From SZAS-103 sp964640525 (GTDB taxonomy: Bacteria > Pseudomonadota > Gammaproteobacteria > Xanthomonadales > Xanthomonadaceae), in NCBI GenBank assembly GCA_964640525.1, contig CAZXGS010000004.1:1-64000 (forward strand): a stretch of 64,000 bases of DNA, given 5' to 3'. The position numbers and the translations under genes were made by a program. The notes beneath the pieces are model-generated. The model did not search any database and had not been told where the DNA came from. It worked only from the letters and a program-made list of their open reading frames with translations. Positions 59,160 to 64,000 of the stretch are shown here, one piece after another (the first letter of the stretch is position 1; each line of letters starts with the position of its first letter).

Positions 59160-59972
59160 TCAACGGGCCGCTGCGGCCTTCGCCCCGGCGTCGTTGGCCG
59201 CCGGGTGCAGGCCTTCGAGGTACGTCGCCAGCGCCTGGATTTCCTCGTCGCTGAGCTGCTTGGCGACCTGCGCCATTTCCGGCTTGGCCCAGTCGCCCTT
59301 GCCGAGCACGAGGCCGCCGCGGAACGCGGTCAGGCGCTCGACCACGTACTTGGCGTGCTGGCCGCCGATGTTGGGGTAGGCTGGGCCGGGGTTGCCCGAG
59401 CCGGTCGGGCCGTGGCAGGCCATGCAGGCCGGGATGCCGCGTGCCGGATCGCCGCCGCGGTACAACTGCTGCCCGACCTGATAGAACTTCTTGCCGTCGT
59501 AGGGCCCGCCCTTGATCAGGCTGTCGTCGGCCACGCCGGGCACGACCTTCTGGCTGGCGAAGTAGGCCCCGATGTCGCGCATGTCCTGCGGCGACAGTGC
59601 CGAGGCCATCGGCTGCATGATGGGATTCTGGCGCTCGCCGTCCTTGAACATCGCCAACTGACGGGCGATGTAGCGTTCGTGCTGGGAGGCGAGCTTGGGG
59701 TACTGGGCGTCGGTGGAATTGCCGTCGATGGCGTGGCAAGCCGCGCACACCCCGGCCTTGCTCTGACCGACCTTGGCATCCCCGGGCTTGCCCTGCGCGT
59801 GGGCGGCCGCGAGCTCGGCAGCGGTCGGTGCGGCCGCAGGGGCAGGGGCTGCAGCGGCAGGGGCCGCGGCGTCGGCGGGCGTGCTTGCTGTTGGCGTCGT
59901 CGTGGGTGCCTGCGCGAGCGCGGCGGTGGCGGCGAGCAGGGCGGCGACGCCCAGGATGCGCTTCAAGCTCAT
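59160..59972 (-). CDS. Cytochrome c4 (diheme)
   Basis: 270 residues. Signal peptide (cut at ALA at about 20), low-complexity Ala/Pro/Thr linker (22-58), then two class-I cytochrome domains: Cys76-x2-Cys79-His80 (CAACH) and Cys183-x2-Cys186-His187 (CMACH) with methionine ligands in PIMQPMAS-type and EMAQ regions. c4 cytochromes shuttle electrons from bc1 to terminal oxidases in the periplasm. Precedes dsbA genes as in Pseudomonas. Confidence 0.93.
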   Translation of the reverse strand: MSLKRILGVAALLAATAALAQAPTTTPTASTPADAAAPAAAAPAPAAAPTAAELAAAHAQGKPGDAKVGQSKAGVCAACHAIDGNSTDAQYPKLASQHERYIARQLAMFKDGERQNPIMQPMASALSPQDMRDIGAYFASQKVVPGVADDSLIKGGPYDGKKFYQVGQQLYRGGDPARGIPACMACHGPTGSGNPGPAYPNIGGQHAKYVVERLTAFRGGLVLGKGDWAKPEMAQVAKQLSDEEIQALATYLEGLHPAANDAGAKAAAAR

Positions 59973-60043
59973 GCGTGACTCCGGATCGACCGTGCGAGGC
60001 GCCACCGTCCCCAGGACCAACCCGGGTGGCGCGGAACCGGCGG

Positions 60044-60049
60044 ATTATC
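60044..60049 (-). promoter_or_regulatory. -10 box (GATAAT, minus strand) for cytochrome c4 gene
   Basis: On the minus strand GATAAT lies 71 bases before the ATG at 59972, giving an untranslated leader of about 65 bases. No strong -35. Confidence 0.35.
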
Positions 60050-60131
60050 CCTTGTGCGGTTCCGGGCGGTCAACGCACGCCCCTCGCCAGCCGGATCGCG
60101 ATGGCGTCACCCGGGTGCAACCCCGGCCGTG

Positions 60132-60435
60132 GTGAGCCTGTCGAGAGCCCCGTTCATGGTGAGCCTGTCGAAAATCCCGTTCGTGGTGAGCCTGTCGAAA
60201 ATCCCGTTCGTGGTGAGCCCTTCGACTGCGCTCAGGACAGGCCTGTCGAACCACGCTTTTCGCGTGACCAGGGCCCCCTTCGACAGGCTCAGGGCGAACG
60301 GATTTGCGGTCCGTCCGTGGTAAGCCCTTCGACTGCGCTCAGGACAGGCCTGTCGAACCATGCATTTCAAGAACCCCGTTCGTGATGAGCCCTTCGACTG
60401 CGCTCAGGACAGGCCTGTCGAACCACGCTTTTGGC
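60132..60435. repeat. 27-bp tandem repeats plus dispersed palindromic elements
   Basis: Units starting GTGAGCCTGTCG (or GTGAGCCCTTCG) begin at 60132, 60159, 60186 and 60213, each 27 bases apart. The last unit runs into a longer form (CCTTCGACTGCGCTCAGG then ACAGGCCTGTCGAACCA), which reappears near 60326 and 60389. Another copy in opposite orientation (CTTCGACAGGCTCAGGGCG) lies near 60279. Dispersed elements of this type are common in Lysobacterales genomes. Confidence 0.85.
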
Positions 60436-60559
60436 GATCCGGAATGGCACCCACGCAGCCTCGGCTCCCGAGGTGCTCCTGCATCCCAAGGCTCGCCGGA
60501 AACACCGAAGAATCAAGAACCCCCGCCCCTTCAGGGAACATCTGACCAAGTCGAAATGG

Positions 60560-60647
60560 CGTCATTGCGAACGCAGTGAAGCAATCCATGCTTCTGATTC
60601 ATCAAAGATTTCTGGATTGCCACGTCGCTGCGCTCCTCGCAATGACG
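60560..60647. repeat. Inverted-repeat element CGTCATTGCGA ... TCGCAATGACG
   Basis: Left arm 60560-60587 (CGTCATTGCGAACGCAGTGA...AATCCA) and right arm 60613-60647 (TGGATTGCCACG...CTCGCAATGACG) flank 25 bases of AT-richer sequence. A partial copy lies at 1977-2016. Confidence 0.75.
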
Positions 60648-60703
60648 GCTTATTCAGACCTTCCTTCAGGCCATCCGACTCGCCAGGCCCTCCAGGCATG
60701 CCA

Positions 60704-61624
60704 TTACCCCAGCAGCCCGTCCAGGTCGGTGTCCTTGTCCTGCCACAGCCCGTTCATCGCGTGCTGGAAGCGGACCCGGAACGCGCGGTCATGCTGATAG
60801 TCACCATTGACCCAATCGTGCGGAATCGGCCGCTGCTGGATCCGCACGCGCACCTCGGGGATGCGGTCGCCCAGCAGGTCGAGCAGCGTGGGGATGCCGC
60901 CCGGGTAGGCGATCGCCACGTCCAGGATCGCGTGCAGGCCTTCCGGGCCCATCGCCTGCAGCGCGAACGCCACCCCGCCGGACTTGGGCTTGAGCAGGTG
61001 GCGGTACGGCGATTGCTGGGCGGCATGCTTGGCCGCAGTGAAACGGGTGCCCTCGACGAAGTTCATGATCGACACCGGCACGGTGCGGAACTTCTCGCAG
61101 GCCCGCTGCGTGGCCTGGATATCGCGCCCGGCCAGTTCCGGCCGGCGCGCGATCTGTTTGGGCGTGTAGCGGCCCATGAATGGGAAATCCAGCGCCCACC
61201 ACGCCAGCCCCAGCACCGGCACCCAGAACAACTGGCGCTTGAGGAAGAAGCGCAGGAACGGAATGCGCCGGTTGAACACCCGTTGCAGCACGAGGATGTC
61301 CACCCAGCTCTGGTGGTTGGCAAGGACGAGGAAATGGCCATCCGGACGCGGCGCGGTGTCCTCGGACACGTGCACGCGGGTATGCGTGAAGCGGTTCCAC
61401 AACCAGTCGTTGAAGCCGATCCAGCTCTCGACCAGCCCGGCCAGCCGGCGGTCGCAGACCGCGCGCAGGCCAGGCCACGGCAGCACCGCCTTGACCAGGG
61501 CCGCCGCCAGCAACGGCAGCGCATGCAGCACCGTGCTGGCGGCGATCAACGGCATCAGCAGCAGCAGGCGCAGCACCAGCATCCGGCAGGCATCCCCGCA
61601 AGTCCGGCGCGCATTGTCCGTCAT
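60704..61624 (-). CDS. 1-acyl-glycerol-3-phosphate acyltransferase family (YihG-like)
   Basis: 306 residues. Two N-terminal hydrophobic helices (LVLRLLLLMPLIAAST; ALPLLAAALVKAVL), then the PlsC motifs: NHQSWVDILVL (HX4D), FFLKRQLFWVPVLG, and FVEGTRFTAAK (motif III). YihG in E. coli is such a membrane acyltransferase that lies next to dsbA/polA, and here it is next to engB and dsbA-like genes. The start is the ATG at 61624; a further ATG at 61582 would cut it short. Confidence 0.9.
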   Translation of the reverse strand: MTDNARRTCGDACRMLVLRLLLLMPLIAASTVLHALPLLAAALVKAVLPWPGLRAVCDRRLAGLVESWIGFNDWLWNRFTHTRVHVSEDTAPRPDGHFLVLANHQSWVDILVLQRVFNRRIPFLRFFLKRQLFWVPVLGLAWWALDFPFMGRYTPKQIARRPELAGRDIQATQRACEKFRTVPVSIMNFVEGTRFTAAKHAAQQSPYRHLLKPKSGGVAFALQAMGPEGLHAILDVAIAYPGGIPTLLDLLGDRIPEVRVRIQQRPIPHDWVNGDYQHDRAFRVRFQHAMNGLWQDKDTDLDGLLG

Positions 61625-61679
61625 CGCCAGGATTCTTGTCGCCTGCGCCCGCCTGCCGATTGACGCCAGCCCCGCCATG

Positions 61680-61706
61680 CTGTCCCCTGTCGCCTGTCCC
61701 CTGTGG
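61680..61706. repeat. Heptamer repeat (CCCTGTC type) before engB
   Basis: CTGTCCCCTGTCGCCTGTCC then CCTGTGG: three to four seven-base units just upstream of engB. Same family as at 22915 and 50053. Confidence 0.6.
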
Positions 61707-61716
61707 TCCGATCCCG

Positions 61717-62298
61717 ATGTCCCTCGCCCGCGCCAGCTTCCTCACCGCAGCCCACACGCCGCGCCAACTGCCGCCCGACGGTGGCCGCGAGGTGTGTTTC
61801 GCCGGCCGCTCCAACGCCGGCAAGTCCAGCGCCCTGAACGCGCTGTGCAACCAGAACGCGCTGGCGCGCACCTCCAAGACCCCGGGCCGCACCCAGCAGC
61901 TGGTCTACTTCCAGGTCGAGGAAGGCAAATACCTCGTCGACCTGCCCGGTTACGGGTACGCCAAGGTGCCGCTGGACCTGCGTGCGCACTGGGAGTCGTT
62001 CATCGAAACCTATTTCCGCAAGCGCGAGGCGCTGGCCGGGCTGGTGGTGGTGATGGACATCCGCCACCCGCTGCGCGACTACGATCGCCAGATGCTCGCC
62101 TTCGCCGCCGCCCGCGGCTTGCCGGCGCACTGCCTGCTGACCAAGGCCGACAAGCTCGGTCGCGGCCAGCAGATGCAGACGCTGGCGGCGGTGCGCAAGG
62201 AGCTGTCGGCGGCGGTGTCGGTGCAGGTGTTCTCGGCGGAGTCCAAGCTGGGCGTGGACGAGGGTCGGGGGGTGGTGAGCGGTTGGCTGGGATTGTGA
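61717..62298 (+). CDS. engB: Ribosome biogenesis GTP-binding protein EngB (YihA/YsxC)
   Basis: 193 residues. G1 GRSNAGKSSALN, G2 region SKTPGRTQ, G3 DLPGYGYAK, G4 TKADK, G5 SAESK: the full TRAFAC GTPase set. EngB is needed for 50S assembly. ATG at 61717 fits family length; upstream in-frame codons are in repeats. The acyltransferase is divergent with 92 bases between. Confidence 0.96.
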   Translation: MSLARASFLTAAHTPRQLPPDGGREVCFAGRSNAGKSSALNALCNQNALARTSKTPGRTQQLVYFQVEEGKYLVDLPGYGYAKVPLDLRAHWESFIETYFRKREALAGLVVVMDIRHPLRDYDRQMLAFAAARGLPAHCLLTKADKLGRGQQMQTLAAVRKELSAAVSVQVFSAESKLGVDEGRGVVSGWLGL

Positions 62299-62332
62299 CG
62301 CGGCGGCCTCGCGTACCGGACGGAGGATTCGA

Positions 62333-63265
62333 TCACCCCTCCCGCAGCCGCGGATCGATCCTCGCCCGCAGGCCATCGGTGATCGCATTGATGGCCACGA
62401 TCATCGCGCCTACCACCAGCACCACGCCCAGCACCAGGGTGTAGTCGCGGTTGAGCGCGCCCTGCACGAAGTAGCGGCCCATGCCCGGAATGCCGAATAC
62501 CTGTTCGACCACCACCGAGCCGCTGACGATGTTGATCGCCGCCGGGCCCAGCCACGCCAGCACCGGCATCAGCGCGCTCGGGGCAGCGTGGACCCACACG
62601 ATGCGACGCTCGGAGAAACCGCGGGCACGGGCCGCACGCACGTAGTCGCTGCCCAGTGCCTCGACGAACCCGGCGCGCGCCACCCGCGCGCAATAGGCCA
62701 GGTTCGGCAGCGCCAGTGCGATCGCCGGCAGGATCGCGCCGCGCAGCAGCCGCCACGGCGTGGACGGATCCCAGCCGCCGCCCGGCAGCCAGTGCAAGCT
62801 CACCGCGAACACCAGCACCAGCAAGGGCGCGACCACGAACTTGGGGATCGCCAGACCGAGCCCGGACAGGCCCATCGCCAGCCGGTCGAAGCCGCTGCCG
62901 CGCCGCAGTGCCGCGGCCAGCCCGAGCGGGACGCCTAGCGCCAGCGCCAGCAGCAGGGCGAGCGAGCCGCAAAGTGCGGTCACCGGCAGGCCGAACCGGA
63001 TCAGCTCCGAGACCCGGTAGTCCGGGTACTGAAACGAGGGCCCGAGATCGCCGTGCAACACGTCGCCCAGCCAGTGAACGTATTGCGAGGGCAGCGATTG
63101 GTCGAGCCGGTATTGCCGTGCCAGTTCGGCCTTGACCTCCGGCGGGGCGGCTTTCTCGGCATCGAACGGGCCGCCGGGCGCCAGATGGAGCAGGCCGAAA
63201 CACACGGTGGCCAGCAGCCACAGGGTGAAGACCGCCTCGGCGAGGCTGCGCAGGAGGCGCTTCAC
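62333..63265 (-). CDS. Oligopeptide/dipeptide ABC transporter permease (OppB/DppB-like)
   Basis: 310 residues with six helices. Family marks are the N-terminal FGLLHLAPGGPFDAE, then RLDQSLPSQYVHWLGDVLHGDLGPSF and the EAA loop ALGSDYVRAARARGFSERRIVWVHA followed by VEQVFGIPGMGRYF. It should pair with a second permease outside the window and with the binding protein upstream. Downstream (below 62333) engB is on the other strand. Confidence 0.92.
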   Translation of the reverse strand: MKRLLRSLAEAVFTLWLLATVCFGLLHLAPGGPFDAEKAAPPEVKAELARQYRLDQSLPSQYVHWLGDVLHGDLGPSFQYPDYRVSELIRFGLPVTALCGSLALLLALALGVPLGLAAALRRGSGFDRLAMGLSGLGLAIPKFVVAPLLVLVFAVSLHWLPGGGWDPSTPWRLLRGAILPAIALALPNLAYCARVARAGFVEALGSDYVRAARARGFSERRIVWVHAAPSALMPVLAWLGPAAINIVSGSVVVEQVFGIPGMGRYFVQGALNRDYTLVLGVVLVVGAMIVAINAITDGLRARIDPRLREG

Positions 63266-63298
63266 TGGCCGGCCATCGCGTGGCCGCCATCCCCGCGA

Positions 63299-63401
63299 CC
63301 GTCATCCTGGCGCAAGCCAGGATCCATCCTGATGTGGCTCGGCTCTGCCGGCACATCCAGGGACGAAGCACGATGGATCCCGGCTTGCGCCGGGATGACG
63401 G
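63299..63401. repeat. Head-to-head REP pair with compensating stem changes
   Basis: 63299-63328 and 63372-63401 are inverted copies of a 30-bp unit. One has stem CCTGG/CCAGG, the other CCCGG/CCGGG: the differences fall in paired positions, so both fold. Third and fourth relatives lie at 49975 and 10069. The unit lies between oppB start and the MITE-like element. Confidence 0.8.
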
Positions 63402-63420
63402 ACCCAAGCCCATGCCGAGG

Positions 63421-63611
63421 CAATGCTCCCAACTTAACGATTCCGGCAGCGTCGATCTCAGAAGCCGTCATTCCCGCGAAGGCGGGAATCCAGTGCCTTT
63501 TCAGTGGCTTGGATGCCGTGATTGGCAAAGGCGCTGGATGACCAGCCATTCGGCTGTTGACCACCCCGCCAGAAGCATGCGGGAATGACGAGCCTAAAGT
63601 TGGGAGCATTG
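63421..63611. mobile_element. MITE-like element, 191 bp, 15-bp terminal inverted repeats, 10-bp target duplication
   Basis: CAATGCTCCCAACTT (63421-63435) is the exact reverse complement of AAGTTGGGAGCATTG (63597-63611). The bases just outside are identical direct repeats: CATGCCGAGG at 63411-63420 and again at 63612-63621, as expected for a transposition target duplication. No ORF inside; inner sequence has CGTCATTCCCGCGAAGGCGG-type palindromes. It lies between the permease and binding-protein genes. Confidence 0.85.
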
Positions 63612-63650
63612 CATGCCGAGGTCCGGGACCGGCGTCGTCACGGAGCGTTC

Positions 63651-64000
63651 TCACGGCGAAGCCCGCTTCCACGACAGCCACCGGCTCGGATGATGATCCA
63701 GCGGGTTGTCCACCCAGCCGGCCAGCCACGGTTTGAGCAGGTGTTTGGAGGTGTAGAAATACAGCGGCACCACCGGCTGCGCGGCCAACAGCCGCCCCTC
63801 GGCCTGCGCCAACAGGGCGTTGCGGTGGGCCGGGTCGGCACTGGCGTCGGCGCGCGCCAGCAGGTCATCGAAGCCGGCGTCGCGCCAGCCGGTCCAGTTC
63901 AGCGGGCCGTCGCTGGCGAACGCGGCGAGGAAGTCGCGCGGGTCGGCGACGTCGGCGATCCAGCCGCCACGGAACACCTGGGTGATGACCCGCTGGCGAC
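63651..64000 (-). CDS. Oligopeptide ABC transporter substrate-binding protein, C-terminal part (runs off the window)
   Basis: The last 116 residues of an SBP_bac_5 (OppA/DppA) protein: RQRVITQVFRGGWIADVADP, FLAAFASDGPLNWTGWRDAGFDDLLARA, AEGRLLAAQPVVPLYFYTSKHLLKPWLAGW. This is the standard C-terminal lobe. The rest lies beyond 64000. It is upstream of the OppB-like permease on the minus strand, separated by 385 bases that hold the REP pair and the MITE-like element. Confidence 0.9.
   Translation of the reverse strand, partial: RQRVITQVFRGGWIADVADPRDFLAAFASDGPLNWTGWRDAGFDDLLARADASADPAHRNALLAQAEGRLLAAQPVVPLYFYTSKHLLKPWLAGWVDNPLDHHPSRWLSWKRASP

Larger units (their letters stand above)
60050..60703. 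other. Repeat-rich intergenic region without genes
   Basis: About 650 bases between the cytochrome c4 gene and the acyltransferase. It holds the 27-bp tandem array, several palindromic CTTCGACTGCGCTCAGGACAG-type elements and one large inverted repeat. Short frames in it (VSLSKIPFVVSLSK type) are translations of the repeats, not genes. Confidence 0.7.

Noticed and set aside
60132..60240. CRISPR-like array of 27-bp units
   Set aside because: Units are contiguous with no unique spacers of constant length and there are no cas genes; it is a simple tandem repeat of a dispersed element.
1..64000. tRNA, rRNA or complete prophage/IS genes
   Set aside because: No T-loop plus acceptor stem combination, no conserved rRNA block and no transposase or integrase ORF could be found by reading.

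Overview
The window is a 64 kb stretch of chromosome from a GC-rich gammaproteobacterium, most likely of the order Lysobacterales (Xanthomonadales). The reasons are the strong G/C third-position bias, Xanthomonas/Pseudomonas-type gene orders (yibN-like/secB/gpsA; hemD-hemX-hemY; engB, acyltransferase, cytochrome c4, two dsbA-like genes and an EEP phosphatase), very short or absent 5' leaders behind TAGNNT-type -10 boxes, and several families of short palindromic repeats. The genus cannot be fixed from sequence reading alone. No rRNA, tRNA, CRISPR array, prophage or complete IS was seen; almost everything is core or conserved chromosome.

Region by region. 1-7395: nitrogen regulation (3' end of glnA, amtB, a SWIM/SNF2 helicase, ntrB, ntrC). 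7496-10030: sodC, a GNAT acetyltransferase, a DUF4160/DUF2442 pair and a hypothetical protein. 10214-15817: a thiolase, the late heme operon hemD-hemX-hemY on the minus strand, a thioesterase and a lipoprotein. 15934-17995: rhodanese, secB, gpsA. 18048-22911: an outer-membrane barrel, ferredoxin reductase, a YadG/YadH-type ABC exporter, a lipoprotein and tatD. 22944-29795: mgtE, hrpB (whose 3' end is repeated in tandem downstream), two methyltransferase-fold proteins and an RluE-like pseudouridine synthase. 29971-35172: a GDSL autotransporter esterase, mnmG with an odd upstream ORF, a lipoprotein. 35237-42674: pepN, a serine/threonine dehydratase, a bPH2 protein, a ClsC-like cardiolipin synthase, YceI and SixA. 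42778-47915: a PadR-controlled operon of uncharacterised membrane proteins, divergent from a Ycf46-like AAA ATPase, with a distant paralogue beyond it. 48123-54164: gamma-glutamyltransferase, then an EAL response regulator and hybrid histidine kinase pair. 54306-59972: mltB-rlpA cell-wall operon, EEP phosphatase, two DsbA-like oxidoreductases, cytochrome c4. 60021-60703: a repeat-filled gap. 60704-64000: YihG-like acyltransferase, engB, and an oligopeptide ABC transporter (permease plus partial binding protein), with a MITE-like insertion in its intergenic gap.

How genes work together. NtrB/NtrC should control glnA and amtB. HemD makes uroporphyrinogen III, with HemX/HemY as its usual operon partners. 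The tandem DsbA proteins and diheme cytochrome c4 serve periplasmic thiol oxidation and electron transport. MltB and RlpA remodel septal peptidoglycan. The EAL protein and the hybrid kinase with a C-terminal Hpt domain look like one phosphorelay ending in c-di-GMP hydrolysis. Best candidates for something undescribed are the PadR operon with its paralogue and AAA neighbour, the short FAD-fold ORF coupled to mnmG, an orphan terminator on the plus strand at 34.4 kb, and the 191-bp inverted-repeat element at 63.4 kb.
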